64,000 nucleotides of DNA from Luteibacter rhizovicinus DSM 16549 (lineage in GTDB: Bacteria > Pseudomonadota > Gammaproteobacteria > Xanthomonadales > Rhodanobacteraceae), in assembly GCF_001887595.1 (NCBI RefSeq), contig NZ_CP017480.1:1364001-1428000 (forward strand). The letters are read 5' to 3'. Shown here in pieces: positions 45,679-55,193 of this stretch (position 1 is the first letter of the stretch; each line of letters begins with the position of its first letter). Below the pieces are notes generated by a model. It saw nothing but the letters and a program-made list of their open reading frames with translations, had not been told where the DNA came from and did not search any database. The position numbers and the translations under genes are program-made.

Positions 45679-46664
45679 GCCGTCTTCCTCGCACGGCGAC
45701 GCACTTCATAAGCACCTAGCGCAAGCGAGGCCAACACGAAGGGACCCAAGCCATAAATCGCGCGATAGGCCAGCAAGGCGGCAAGCACCTGCGCACGCTG
45801 CTCCTGTGGGAACGCGGCGAGCGTGATCGCCTCGAACGCACCGATACCACCGGGCGTGTTGCTGACGATGCCAGCGAGGATCGCGCCGACGTAGATCGGT
45901 GCGAAGTCGAGGAAGCTTCCGGCGATGTCCGTCGGTAACAAGAGGTACATCGCGGTGATCGCACCGATCATCTCGACCACACCGATCACGATCTGCGCAC
46001 CGGCCGACCGGGCCGATGGCACCGGCGTGGTGAACTTCCACAGTTTCAGTTCGTCGTGCTTGCCCGCCAGCCAGCGCAGCAGCAGGACGAAGAGAATGAT
46101 CAGGCCCATGCCGAGCCATCGACCCCAGCCGTGGGCGATGGCCGGCTCGAGCATCAACGCGATCGCGGTGACACCCGCGAAACCCATGCCCACCGCAAAG
46201 CCGACCAGACCGACGACGCGGGCGACATCCGGCGCGCTGACGCCTTGCGTGGAAAGCATGCGGTAGCGCAAGGCGGTCCCGGTGATCGCATGAAAGCCGA
46301 GCGCGTTACAGACCGCGTGCGTGGTCACCCCGGAGAAGATCTTCATCCGCATCGACACCTTGCCGGGCACGACGGTTTCCACGGCGAAGACGTCATAGGC
46401 GGTGAGGCAGGCCCAGCTGACCAGGGTCGCCAGAATCGAGCCGACGACATGCCACCGGGGAATCCGCTCGATCGCGGCCAGCACGTCGTGCCACGCCATC
46501 CTCGCGATATACCGATGCAGCAGGAAGATCGCGCCGCCGACGATGGCCGCGGTAAGCAGGTACTTGATGGCATGGGTCGCGATGACCCTGCCGCCCTGGT
46601 TGTCATGCCCTGCCGTCACTGCGTTGCCTGGTTCGCCGGGTGGTGGTTCACGAAAGGCGGGCAT
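45675..46664 (-). CDS. UPF0104/YbhN-like membrane protein (LPG-synthase TM domain)
   Basis: 329 residues with about eight membrane segments, from the family that includes YbhN and the flippase part of MprF. Typical motifs: SGVTTHAVCNALGFHAITGTALRYRML (in parts), GFAGVTAIAL, and SNTPGGIGAFEAITLAA. May flip or bind a lipid. A longer frame to 46748 lies wholly inside modC; ATG 46664 or 46667 is chosen, giving a 17-base overlap with modC. Its stop overlaps the downstream hydrolase start. Confidence 0.83.
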   Translation of the reverse strand: MPAFREPPPGEPGNAVTAGHDNQGGRVIATHAIKYLLTAAIVGGAIFLLHRYIARMAWHDVLAAIERIPRWHVVGSILATLVSWACLTAYDVFAVETVVPGKVSMRMKIFSGVTTHAVCNALGFHAITGTALRYRMLSTQGVSAPDVARVVGLVGFAVGMGFAGVTAIALMLEPAIAHGWGRWLGMGLIILFVLLLRWLAGKHDELKLWKFTTPVPSARSAGAQIVIGVVEMIGAITAMYLLLPTDIAGSFLDFAPIYVGAILAGIVSNTPGGIGAFEAITLAAFPQEQRAQVLAALLAYRAIYGLGPFVLASLALGAYEVRRRARKTA

Positions 46665-47355
46665 CATCCCACGAGCCGGGGGCGGCCGGGGCGCCGACGA
46701 CCCGGCCATCGCGGATTTCGAAGGTGTGGCCATCCAGCGCATCGACATCGGCGGGGTCGTGGGTGATCACCATGAGCTGGAGATCGTGGCGCGCCTGCAG
46801 CGCCAGCAGTTCGGCGCGCATACGTCCCCTCAACGCGGGATCGAGGGCGGCGAAGGGCTCGTCGAGGACGACGATCCGCGGCTCGGTCGCCAGGGCCCGT
46901 GCCAGGGCGACGCGTTGGCGCTGGCCACCGGAGATGCGCGACGGGTAGCTGTCGGCGATGTTTCCAAGCTCGAGGCTATCGATCCAGCGCTGTACGCGCG
47001 CATCCCTTCGACGCCGTCCCGGATTCAGCCAGCCACGGTCCAGGCCGAAGCCGATGTTCTGCGCCACGGTGAGATGCGGGAACAGGGCGTAGTCCTGGTA
47101 GACGTACGCGACGTCACGCAGACGGGTGGGGAGATCGACGCGGGACGCCGCGTCGTACAGGACACGGCCATCGATGAGCACGTGACCCGCATCCGGCGTG
47201 AGCAACCCGGCCACCGCACGAAGCGTGAGGCTCTTGCCCGAGCCCGACGGACCGAACAGGACGATGCGTCGTTGCTGCGAAACGATCGTCACGTCGAGTT
47301 CGAAATGACGCTCATCCGAGCGCAGCGTCTTGCGTATCGCGATATCCACGCTCAC
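46648..47355 (-). CDS. modC: Molybdate ABC transporter ATPase
   Basis: 235 residues, shorter than ModC proteins with the C-terminal molybdate-binding domain (about 350), so only the ATPase is present. Walker A LFGPSGSGKSLTLRA, Q-loop YVYQDYALFPHLTV, signature ISGGQRQRVALARAL, Walker B RIVVLDEPFAALD and switch His VITHDPADVD are all intact. GTG start overlaps the modB stop (GTGA). The signature and gene order identify it as ModC. Confidence 0.93.
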   Translation of the reverse strand: MSVDIAIRKTLRSDERHFELDVTIVSQQRRIVLFGPSGSGKSLTLRAVAGLLTPDAGHVLIDGRVLYDAASRVDLPTRLRDVAYVYQDYALFPHLTVAQNIGFGLDRGWLNPGRRRRDARVQRWIDSLELGNIADSYPSRISGGQRQRVALARALATEPRIVVLDEPFAALDPALRGRMRAELLALQARHDLQLMVITHDPADVDALDGHTFEIRDGRVVGAPAAPGSWDDARLS

Positions 47356-48026
47356 GGCCGCGACCTCCGCAGGTGATCCGGCGCCAGCCAGCCGGCGAGC
47401 AGCAAGGCGATCACGCAGGTCACCGAGGTCACGGCGACCATCACGCCCGCCGTCCCGTCGTCACCCGCCTGCACCGCGGCGTAGATCGCGACAGACAAGG
47501 TCTGCGTCCGGCCCGGCAGGTTGCCGGCGATCATCAGCGTAGCGCCGAACTCGCCCAACGCCCTCGCGAACGCCAGCAGCGCACCGGCCGTGATGCCGCG
47601 TGCCGCCAACGGCAGGGAGACACGAAAAAACACGGCCGCCTCGCGCAGGCCGAGGACGCGCGCGGCGCTCTCCAGTTGAGGGTCCACCGCTTCGAAGGCT
47701 GCGCGTGCGGCTTTCTGCACCAGCGGAAAAGCCACCAGGGTCGAGGCGATCACCGCGCCCTGCCAGGTGAACACCAGTTCGATACCGAGCCGGTCCAGCC
47801 AGGCACCGAAGACGCCACGTCGGCCCAGCAGGACAAGGAGGTAGTAGCCGAGCACCGTCGGCGGCAGCACGAGCGGCAGGGTGAGGATGGAATCGACCAC
47901 CTCGCGCGCCGGCGAGCGCCATCGCGACAGACCGAACGCCACGGCGACACCCAGCAGCAGGTTGATGGCCGTCGCCCACAGCGCGACCTTGAGCGTGAGC
48001 GCGAGCGGTACCCAGATGGCGCCCAC
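47352..48026 (-). CDS. modB: Molybdate ABC transporter permease
   Basis: 224-residue inner-membrane permease with five to six hydrophobic segments and the EAA loop as ESAARVLGLREAAVFFRVSLP. LTLPLVLPPTVLGYYLLVLLG is typical of ModB. GTG start at 48026, six bases after modA; stop overlaps modC. Imports molybdate for molybdopterin enzymes. Confidence 0.94.
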   Translation of the reverse strand: MGAIWVPLALTLKVALWATAINLLLGVAVAFGLSRWRSPAREVVDSILTLPLVLPPTVLGYYLLVLLGRRGVFGAWLDRLGIELVFTWQGAVIASTLVAFPLVQKAARAAFEAVDPQLESAARVLGLREAAVFFRVSLPLAARGITAGALLAFARALGEFGATLMIAGNLPGRTQTLSVAIYAAVQAGDDGTAGVMVAVTSVTCVIALLLAGWLAPDHLRRSRP

Positions 48027-48032
48027 CGGAAC

Positions 48033-48779
48033 TCAGGGGGCCTGGAAGCCGAACCCGGCGAGGATGCCGCGCCCTTCGGGCGACTGCACGAAGGCCTCGA
48101 ACGAGGCCGCCTCCCTGGCCTGCTTCGAAGCGGCAACGACGGCGATCGGGTAGGTGATCGGCTTCGGCGTCGGGACGGTGGCGGCCACCTCGACCTTGTC
48201 CTTCACGATGCTCGCGTCGGTGGCGAAGACAAAACCCGCGTCCACTTCGCCACGGGCCACGTAATCGAGGCTCTGGCGGACATTCTGTGCCAGGACGCCC
48301 TTGGCCGACACGACGTCCCACAGGCCTTGCTGCTCGAGGGCCGCCTTGGTGTAGCGGCCCACGGGCACCGAGGCGGGGTCGCCATAGGCGACGCGCTTGA
48401 TGGTGTCGGCCTTGAGGTCGACCGGCGAGGTCACCCGCGCCTTGCTGCCTTTGGGCACGATCAGGACCAGGCGATTGCTGGCGAAATCCTGGCGCGTGGC
48501 TGGCTCGATGGCCTTCGCCTCCACCGCCTTGTCCATGGCCGTCTGGTCCGCCGAGGCGAAGACATCGGCCGGCGCGCCGCTGGCGATCTGTCGCAGGAGG
48601 ACGTCGGAGGCGGCGAAATTGAGCAGCACGTGTGTACCGGGATGCTTGCCCTCGTAGGCCTTGCCGACGGCCTGGAAGGCGTCGGTCAGGCTGGAAGCGG
48701 CCGAGACCACGAGGTCGGCGGCCGCGGCGCCGCCGGAACCGATGATCAGTATGAGCGCGACAAGGGGACGAAGGCGCAT
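48033..48779 (-). CDS. modA: Molybdate-binding periplasmic protein
   Basis: 248 residues from ATG 48779; an upstream in-frame extension would cover the promoter. Signal peptide (LVALILIIGSGGAAAA), then DLVVSAASSLTDAFQAVGKAYE with the oxyanion-binding Ser residues, NFAASDVLLRQIASGAPADVFASADQ and the C-terminal PITYPIAVVAASKQAREAASF, all diagnostic for ModA. First gene of modABC; a sigma-70-type promoter lies just upstream. Confidence 0.95.
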   Translation of the reverse strand: MRLRPLVALILIIGSGGAAAADLVVSAASSLTDAFQAVGKAYEGKHPGTHVLLNFAASDVLLRQIASGAPADVFASADQTAMDKAVEAKAIEPATRQDFASNRLVLIVPKGSKARVTSPVDLKADTIKRVAYGDPASVPVGRYTKAALEQQGLWDVVSAKGVLAQNVRQSLDYVARGEVDAGFVFATDASIVKDKVEVAATVPTPKPITYPIAVVAASKQAREAASFEAFVQSPEGRGILAGFGFQAP

Positions 48780-48806
48780 GGGGTCGGTCCCGGCGGAAGG
48801 TCTCGC

Positions 48807-48836
48807 AATATAGGTACGCCTGCGTCGCAGGGTCAA
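48807..48836 (-). promoter_or_regulatory. Candidate sigma-70 promoter of modA
   Basis: On the minus strand TTGACC (48836-48831) and TATATT (48812-48807) are 18 bases apart, and would start transcription about 20 bases before the modA ATG. The -10 region TCGCAATATAG (plus strand) resembles one half of a ModE operator, but the second half is not apparent and no modE gene is in the window. Confidence 0.55.
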
Positions 48837-48844
48837 CGCTGCGC

Positions 48845-50947
48845 TTACCCCGCGGCAAGCACCACGAAGCTGCGCGGCGGTGCGATCAGCTTGCCATCCT
48901 CGGCCGGTGTATCGACAGCCAGGTCCAGATCGGTCGAGAACGCGACGGTCCAGGCCCCCTCGGGCAAGGTGAACTCGACGCCTCCATCGAAAGCATTGAT
49001 GAGGATCAGCACGGTCTGGTCGTTCCCGCGCTCACGCACACCCGATGCCTGGCTGCGGCCGTCGAGCAGGATGCCGATCGAACGGGCACGCGGATCCTCC
49101 CAGTGTTCCTGCTGCATCTCGCCACCGCCCGGGTTCAGCCAGACGATGTCGCGTACCTCGGCCACATCGTCGTAACGACCGTCGAGGAAACGTCCGCGCC
49201 GAAGAATCGGGAAACGATCGCGGATGGCGACCAGCTCGCGCACCGCCGTGGCCAGGCCGCCCTGGGTCGGATCGTCGCTCCAGTCGATCCAGCTGATCTC
49301 GTTGTCCTGGCAGTACGCGTTGTTGTTGCCGTTCTGTGTGTTTCCGCGTTCGTCACCGGCCAACAGCATCGGCGTGCCCTGGGCGAGGAACAGCGTGGCC
49401 AGAAGGTTGCGCGACTGTCGCTGGCGCATGGCGCGGATGCCCGCGTCCTTCGTATTGCCTTCGGCGCCGTGGTTGAACGAGTGGTTGTTGCTCGAACCGT
49501 CCTGGTTGTCCTCGCCGTTGGCCTCGTTGTGCTTGTCGTTGTAGCTGACCAGGTCGCGGAGCGTGAAACCATCGTGCGCGGTGATGAAGTTGAGCGATGC
49601 GTACGGGCGACGACCGCGCTTGTCGAACAGGTCGGCGGAGCCGGTGAAACGGCGCGCGAACTCGGCGAGCGTGCCGCCCTCACCCTTCCAGAACGCACGC
49701 ACGGTATCGCGGAATTTGTCGTTCCACTCGACCCAGCCCGGCGGGAACTCACCGACCTGATAGCCACCCGGGCCACAGTCCCAGGGCTCGGCGATCAGCT
49801 TCACCTGGTTGAGTACGGGATCTTGGGTGCAGGAATCGAGGAAGCCGCCGTTTTCGTCGAAGCCGTAGGGCTCACGGCCAAGGATCGTGGCCAGGTCGAA
49901 GCGGAAGCCATCGACGTTCATCTCGGTGGCCCAGTAACGCAGCGAGTCGTTGACCATCTGCAGCACGCGCGCATTGCTGAGGTTCACCGTGTTACCGGTG
50001 CCGGTGTCGTTGATGTAGTAGCGCTTGTCATCGGCGAGCCGGTAATAGCTGGCGTTGTCGATACCCTTGAACGAGAGGGTCGGACCCATCTCGTTGCCTT
50101 CGGCGGTGTGGTTGTAAACCACGTCGAGGATGATCTCGAGGCCGGCGCGATGGTACGCCGCGACCATGTCCTTGAACTCGCGGGGATCGCCGCCGGACAT
50201 GTATCGCGTCTTCAGCGCGAAGAAGCCGATGGTGTTGTAGCCCCAGTAATTGCGAAGCTCTTTTTCCTGCAGGTAGTGGTCGTCGAGATAGGCGTGCACC
50301 GGAAGCAGCTCGACCGAGGTCACGCCGAGGTCACGGACGTAGTCGATGACCGCCGGCGTAGCCATGCCGGCAAACGTGCCGCGCAGGTGCTCGGGCACGT
50401 CGGGATGCAACATCGTGAAGCCACGCACGTGCGCCTCGTAGATCGCCGTGCGTGTCCACGGCACCGATGGCTTGCCGTGTTCAACCCACTTGTACGAGGG
50501 ATCGATCACCATCGCCTTGGGCATGAAGGGTGCGCTGTCACGTTCGTCGAAGCTGAGATCGCCATCGGGATGGCCGACGGTGTACCCATAGAGTTCGTCG
50601 GCCCAGATCAGGTCGCCGACGATCTGCTTCGCATAGGGATCGAGCAGGAGCTTGTTCGGGTTGAAGCGGTGGCCGTTCTCGGGCTCGTAGGGCCCATGGA
50701 CGCGGTAGCCGTAGAGCTGGCCGGGACCCACGCCGGGGACGTAACCGTGCCAGACCTCGTCGGTGTACTCGGGCAGGTCGATCCGCCCGGTCTCGTTGCC
50801 GGATTCGTCATAAAAGCACACTTCCACCCGCGTACCGTGCGCGGTAAACAGCGCGAAGTTGGTGCCCTTGCCGTCCCAGGTGGCACCACGCGGAAAGGGG
50901 GAACCTTCGCGCACGGGCGAGGCGGCATCGTAACGGGCGTCAGGCAT
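48845..50947 (-). CDS. glgX: Glycogen debranching enzyme
   Basis: 700 residues from ATG 50947; the longer frame to 51085 lies in the divergent promoter region. N-terminal CBM48 (about 15-120: FPRGATWDGKGTNFALFTAH), GH13 barrel with VTSVELLPVHAYLDD, nucleophile region NVDGFRFDLATILGRE, acid/base Glu in LIAEPWDCGPGGYQVG and NFITAHDGFTLRDLVSY, then a C-terminal beta domain. Cleaves alpha-1,6 branches of glycogen limit dextrins. No other glg genes adjoin it. Divergent from the efflux operon. Confidence 0.95.
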   Translation of the reverse strand: MPDARYDAASPVREGSPFPRGATWDGKGTNFALFTAHGTRVEVCFYDESGNETGRIDLPEYTDEVWHGYVPGVGPGQLYGYRVHGPYEPENGHRFNPNKLLLDPYAKQIVGDLIWADELYGYTVGHPDGDLSFDERDSAPFMPKAMVIDPSYKWVEHGKPSVPWTRTAIYEAHVRGFTMLHPDVPEHLRGTFAGMATPAVIDYVRDLGVTSVELLPVHAYLDDHYLQEKELRNYWGYNTIGFFALKTRYMSGGDPREFKDMVAAYHRAGLEIILDVVYNHTAEGNEMGPTLSFKGIDNASYYRLADDKRYYINDTGTGNTVNLSNARVLQMVNDSLRYWATEMNVDGFRFDLATILGREPYGFDENGGFLDSCTQDPVLNQVKLIAEPWDCGPGGYQVGEFPPGWVEWNDKFRDTVRAFWKGEGGTLAEFARRFTGSADLFDKRGRRPYASLNFITAHDGFTLRDLVSYNDKHNEANGEDNQDGSSNNHSFNHGAEGNTKDAGIRAMRQRQSRNLLATLFLAQGTPMLLAGDERGNTQNGNNNAYCQDNEISWIDWSDDPTQGGLATAVRELVAIRDRFPILRRGRFLDGRYDDVAEVRDIVWLNPGGGEMQQEHWEDPRARSIGILLDGRSQASGVRERGNDQTVLILINAFDGGVEFTLPEGAWTVAFSTDLDLAVDTPAEDGKLIAPPRSFVVLAAG

Positions 50948-50978
50948 GGTGGCGTTCTCGGTGTTGGTCCTGAAGGAT

Positions 50979-51014
50979 GGCCAGCCCGACGACAGGAAAA
51001 CGTGAGGGCTGGCC
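50979..51014. promoter_or_regulatory. Inverted repeat between glgX and the efflux operon
   Basis: GGCCAGCCC (50979) and GGGCTGGCC (ending 51014) are perfect 9-bp arms with an 18-base spacer, within the 152-bp divergent region. It could be an operator for the efflux operon or a hairpin in a leader. No regulator gene of MarR or TetR type is adjacent. Confidence 0.35.
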
Positions 51015-51099
51015 CGGCACGGCGAGCCCCGCAGGATTCGCCAAGCAAGTTGACCGGGCCGGTGGCAGCGTGGCGCCGTATTCATGGAGGTTGGCGGGG

Positions 51100-52089
51100 A
51101 TGAAACACGCGTTACGCATCATTGGAGGCCTGCTGGTGATCGGCACGCTCGTCATCGTGCTGTTTTTCTGGCTGGATCGTACCGAGACCACGACGGATGC
51201 CTATATCACCGGACGCCTCCACCCCATCGCCCCGCGCGTCACCGGTACCGTGGTCGCCCTGCACGTGGACGACAACCAGCATGTGAAGGCGGGCGACGTG
51301 CTGCTGGAACTGGACACCCGCGACTTCGATGTCCGCGTGGAGCAGGCAAGGGCGGACATCGATCGCGCCAAGGGACAAGTGGCCAGTGCCGAGGCGCAGA
51401 TCGTCGAGGCCAACGCCTCGATCGTCGCCGCGCAGGCCAGCGTGGAAAAGACGGCCCTCGACCTGAAACGCAACAGCGAACTGGTCCATGAAACGCCACG
51501 GGGCGTGTCCCAGCAGGAATACGACGCCGCCAAGGCCGCCTCCGACTCGGCGCGCGCCAACAAGGCCAGCGCCGAGGCGCGCAAGGTGGCGGCCACCGCC
51601 GCCGCCGAGTCGGCCCGGGCACAGGTCGCGACGGCCGAGGCGTCGCTGCACGACGCCAACCTGGCCTACGGGTACACCAAGGTCCTGGCCCCGGTCGGTG
51701 GCTATGTCGGCCGGCGGTCCGTCGAGGTGGGCGCGCGGGTCAACGCCGGGCAGACCCTGCTCTCGATCGTCTCCGACCAGGTCTGGGTGGTGGCCAACTT
51801 CAAGGAGACCCAGCTGCATGGCATGAAACGAGGCACGGAGGCGAAGATGACCATCGATGCCTTGCCGGACGTCACCTTCGTCGGCCACGTGGACAGCCTG
51901 TCGCCGGCCTCGGGCTCGCAATTCGCCCTGTTGCCGCCTGACAACGCCACCGGCAACTTCACCAAGGTCGTCCAGCGCGTGCCGGTGAAGATCCTCTTCG
52001 GCGACGACGACCTGCGTCGCTACCGCGAACGGCTGGCACCAGGCCTGTCGACGATCGTGAAGATCCACGCGACGGACGGCGGCCCATGA
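51100..52089 (+). CDS. EmrA/HlyD-type membrane fusion protein
   Basis: 329 residues. One N-terminal membrane segment (LVIGTLVIVLFFWLD), then TTDAYITGRLHPIAPRVTGTVVALHVDDNQHVKAGDVLLELD (in parts), a long Ala-rich coiled hairpin (about 75-190) and LAYGYTKVLAPVGGYVGRRSVEVG typical of EmrA. ATG at 51100 with GGCGGGG upstream. First gene of a three-gene tripartite efflux operon: stop overlaps the outer-membrane gene by four bases. Confidence 0.93.
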   Translation: MKHALRIIGGLLVIGTLVIVLFFWLDRTETTTDAYITGRLHPIAPRVTGTVVALHVDDNQHVKAGDVLLELDTRDFDVRVEQARADIDRAKGQVASAEAQIVEANASIVAAQASVEKTALDLKRNSELVHETPRGVSQQEYDAAKAASDSARANKASAEARKVAATAAAESARAQVATAEASLHDANLAYGYTKVLAPVGGYVGRRSVEVGARVNAGQTLLSIVSDQVWVVANFKETQLHGMKRGTEAKMTIDALPDVTFVGHVDSLSPASGSQFALLPPDNATGNFTKVVQRVPVKILFGDDDLRRYRERLAPGLSTIVKIHATDGGP

Positions 52090-53513
52090 GAGCGCGGGTC
52101 CTGGTGCTGGCACTATGCGTCACTGGCCTGGGCGGCTGCGTGCTCGGTCCGGACTACCAGCGCCCGGACACGCCCCTGCCCGCCGCCTGGAAAGAGCCCT
52201 CCGCCTCGACGGCAGCGATTCCGGACGCCTGGTGGAAACTGTTCGGCGACGACGAACTGGATCACCACGTCACCGCGACCCTGGCCGCCAACCAGGATCT
52301 CGCCGGTGCACTCGCGCGCTTCGACCAGAGCCGGGCCCTGCTCGGTGTGGCGCGGGCGGACCAATACCCGGATGTGAGCTTCGCGCCCGGTTACTCGCGG
52401 GCCCGGACCTCCGGAAGTATCGATAACCGGTTCCCCGTCCTCGAGACCACGGTGTGGCAGGCGCCGGTGGAACTCGCCTACGAGGTGGACCTGTGGGGCC
52501 GCGTGCGCCGGAGCGTCGAGGCCGCCGGTGCGGACCTCCAGGGCAGCGCCGACGCGATTGCCGCGGTACGCCTGAGCCTCGCCGCGGCCACCGTGTCGAC
52601 CTATCTGTCCCTGCGTAGCAGCGATCGCGAGATCGATGTGCTGGCGCGTACGGTGGGTGTGCGCGAGGATGAGCTCAAGCTTGCCGATCGCCGTGCCCGC
52701 GCCGGCGTGGTGGGCGATCTCGATGTCCTGCGCGCCCGCGCCGACCTGAGCCAGACACGTGCCGACCTTGCCGATGCGCGGCGCCGCCGCGACAACCTCG
52801 AACACGCGCTGGCTGTCCTCGAAGCACGTAACGCCGCGGAATTCAGCGTGGCAACCGTGGCCTGGACACCCCACGTGCCCGACGTACCGGCCGGCCTGCC
52901 TTCGACCCTGCTCGAACACCGCCCCGATGTCGCCAGCGACGAGCGTGCGCTCGCGGCGGCAAGCGCGCGCATCGGCGTGGCGAAGACCGCTTTCTTTCCC
53001 TCGGTGAGCCTCACTGCCTCGGGCGGCTTCGTCAGTCCTCGCCTCAGCGATCTCACGAATAGCCAGAGCGAGGTCTGGTCCTTCGGCCCGGTAGTCAACC
53101 TGCCGATCTTCGAGGGCGGGCGCAATCGCGCAAGGCTTGAAGGCGCGGAAGCCGCTTACCGTGGCGCCGAGGCCAAATGGCGGCAGACCGGCATCACCGC
53201 CTTCCAGGAGGTGCAGGACGCGCTCACCGATACCACGTGGTTGCGCGAACGCGGCACCGCGCTCGATGCCACGGTCGATGCCTCCACGGCGGCGGCGAAG
53301 TTGTCTCGCTCACGCTATGACCGTGGATTGGCCGGCTACTTCGAGGTGGTCGATTCCGAGCGTCAGGCGCTGAATACCCAGCGCGCCGCCATCGAGAACG
53401 ACCAGCAACGGCTGCTCGCCGCGGTCTCGCTGATCAAGGCGCTCGGCGGTGGGTGGAAGGAAGGCGATGCGGTCCCACGCCAGCCCGAGGCCACGGCGGC
53501 GGCATCGCCATGA
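52086..53513 (+). CDS. NodT/OprM-family outer-membrane efflux lipoprotein
   Basis: 475 residues. Lipobox LGGC (Cys18) followed by GPDYQRPDTPLPAAW, the usual NodT start. Two OEP repeats: long helices around 60-240 (ALLGVARADQYPDVSFAPGY, YEVDLWGRVRRSVEAAGADL) and 270-450 (LLEHRPDVASDERALAAASARIGVAKTAFFPSVSLTASGG in parts). Forms the outer-membrane channel. Starts within the preceding stop (ATGA) and its own stop overlaps the MFS start likewise. Confidence 0.94.
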   Translation: MRARVLVLALCVTGLGGCVLGPDYQRPDTPLPAAWKEPSASTAAIPDAWWKLFGDDELDHHVTATLAANQDLAGALARFDQSRALLGVARADQYPDVSFAPGYSRARTSGSIDNRFPVLETTVWQAPVELAYEVDLWGRVRRSVEAAGADLQGSADAIAAVRLSLAAATVSTYLSLRSSDREIDVLARTVGVREDELKLADRRARAGVVGDLDVLRARADLSQTRADLADARRRRDNLEHALAVLEARNAAEFSVATVAWTPHVPDVPAGLPSTLLEHRPDVASDERALAAASARIGVAKTAFFPSVSLTASGGFVSPRLSDLTNSQSEVWSFGPVVNLPIFEGGRNRARLEGAEAAYRGAEAKWRQTGITAFQEVQDALTDTTWLRERGTALDATVDASTAAAKLSRSRYDRGLAGYFEVVDSERQALNTQRAAIENDQQRLLAAVSLIKALGGGWKEGDAVPRQPEATAAASP

Positions 53514-55144
53514 ATGCGACGGCACCCGCAGCAAGCGCCGCCCCCGCCCCTCCGACCAACCTGCCCTGGCTGGGCATCGTCGCCGTACTTATCGGCGCGC
53601 TGGCGACCACGCTGACGTCACGGCTGACGTCCATCGGCCTGGCCGACGTACGCGGTGCGGTCGGTGCCGGCTTCGACGAGGGCGCATGGATTCCTACCGC
53701 GTTCTCCGCGTCGCAGATGATGATCGGGCCGTTGTCCGTGTTCCTCGGTCGCGCCTTCACGCCACGTCGCGTGCTGCTGGTCGGTTGCGTCGTCTACGGC
53801 CTGGCGGAATTCCTGATTCCTTTCTCGCCCGACCTGCGCATCCTGCTCATGCTGCAGTGCCTCGCGGGGCTCGGCTCGGGCACGTTCATTCCGCTGACCG
53901 CGGCCTTCATCCTCACCGCGCTGCCCAAGAGTCTCTGGCCATGGGGCCTGGCGGCCTATGCGATGAATATCGTCCTCGGCCTCAACATCGCGTCCACGCT
54001 GGAAGGCTGGTACGCGAACCACGTCAACCTGGACTGGATCTTCTGGCAGAACACGGTCGTAGCCGTGCCTTTGTTCGTACTTTACTGGTTTGGCCTGCGA
54101 CGCCTGCCCATCGATCGCGATTACCTGCGCAACGGCGATTTCCGCGGCATGTTCACCGGCGGCGCGGCCTTCACCTTCATCTTCATCGCGCTCGATCAGG
54201 GCGACCGTCTCGACTGGTTCTCGTCCACGCTGATCGTCACCTTGTTCGCCCTGGGCGTCATCTGCCTGGGCCTGTTCCTTCTCCACGAGTCGACGCTCGA
54301 CGCGCCGAGCGTGGACTTCACCCTGCTCCTTCGCCGCAACGTGTTCCTGTTGATCCTGCTGGTGACGGCGACGCGCTTCCTGGTGACGGCGAGCAACACC
54401 CTGGTGGCCAACTACCTGATCCAGGTGCGCGGCTTGCGTCCCGAAGAGGTCGGAAACGCGGCGCTGTGGGTGGCGCTTCCCCAATTGGTCATCGCGCCGA
54501 TCGTCGCGTGGCTGCTCAATCGCGCCGATGCGCGCTTCGCGATCGGCACGGGCTTCGCCATCGCGACCGCCGGCTTCCTGCTGGCCACCGGCATCACCTC
54601 CGAATGGGCGGAGCCGAACTTCAGCCTTGCCCTGCTGCTCCAGGCCGTGGGGGAGACGCTGGAGCTGACGGCGGTGATTTATTTCTTCGGCCATCACGTC
54701 GGCCCGGCCGATGGCATCACCTTCGGCGCGATCATCCAGACCGCCCGACTCTTCGGCGGCGAGCTGGGCACCTCGGTCCTGGTCATGTTCACGCGCAAGG
54801 CCGAACAGGTGCATTCCTATTGGATCGGCCAACACATCGTCGCCGGCGACCCGATGACCGACGAGCGCATCCTCGCCTACACACAGCTCATCGGCGCCTC
54901 GACCCAGGGTGCCGGCGGGCCGGCGGCCCGAGGGACCGGCCTGCTGTCCGCCGCCGTGCGAGAGCAGGCCTATACCCTGTCGATCCTGGACGGCTTCCTG
55001 CTCGCCGCCGTGGTCGGCACGCTGGCAGTCGCCCTGGTGCTGTGCCTGCGTGAACCGCCGGTACTCGTCAATCCGCCCGCCGTCCCGGCGCTGCCACCCG
55101 ACGACCGTGACACCGCGCCGCATCCCGTTCACTCCACTTCGTGA
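53510..55144 (+). CDS. EmrB/QacA-type MFS drug transporter (DHA2)
   Basis: 544 residues with about 14 membrane segments. LPWLGIVAVLIGALATTLTSRLTSIGLADVRG, AFSASQMMIGPLSVFLGRAF, and LQCLAGLGSGTFIPLTAAFIL (in parts) match the DHA2 family although motif C is less canonical. ATG 53510 overlaps the previous stop (ATGA); an upstream extension lies within the NodT gene. With the two preceding genes it forms an Emr-like pump across both membranes. Confidence 0.93.
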   Translation: MNATAPAASAAPAPPTNLPWLGIVAVLIGALATTLTSRLTSIGLADVRGAVGAGFDEGAWIPTAFSASQMMIGPLSVFLGRAFTPRRVLLVGCVVYGLAEFLIPFSPDLRILLMLQCLAGLGSGTFIPLTAAFILTALPKSLWPWGLAAYAMNIVLGLNIASTLEGWYANHVNLDWIFWQNTVVAVPLFVLYWFGLRRLPIDRDYLRNGDFRGMFTGGAAFTFIFIALDQGDRLDWFSSTLIVTLFALGVICLGLFLLHESTLDAPSVDFTLLLRRNVFLLILLVTATRFLVTASNTLVANYLIQVRGLRPEEVGNAALWVALPQLVIAPIVAWLLNRADARFAIGTGFAIATAGFLLATGITSEWAEPNFSLALLLQAVGETLELTAVIYFFGHHVGPADGITFGAIIQTARLFGGELGTSVLVMFTRKAEQVHSYWIGQHIVAGDPMTDERILAYTQLIGASTQGAGGPAARGTGLLSAAVREQAYTLSILDGFLLAAVVGTLAVALVLCLREPPVLVNPPAVPALPPDDRDTAPHPVHSTS

Positions 55145-55150
55145 CATCAT

Positions 55151-55170
55151 CCCTGGACCCACGTCCAGGG
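55151..55170. terminator. Hairpin after the efflux operon
   Basis: CCCTGGAC and GTCCAGGG form a perfect 8-bp stem with a CCAC loop, six bases after the MFS stop and 23 bases before the DUF2946 start. The following bases are TTGCAAA, not a T-run, so it may be a weak terminator or an operator for the next gene. Confidence 0.4.
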
Positions 55171-55193
55171 TTGCAAACATAGGGGACGCCGAC

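Noticed and set aside
49103..51103. 666-codon open frame antisense to glgX
   Set aside because: Mirror of GlgX codon composition with no recognisable fold.
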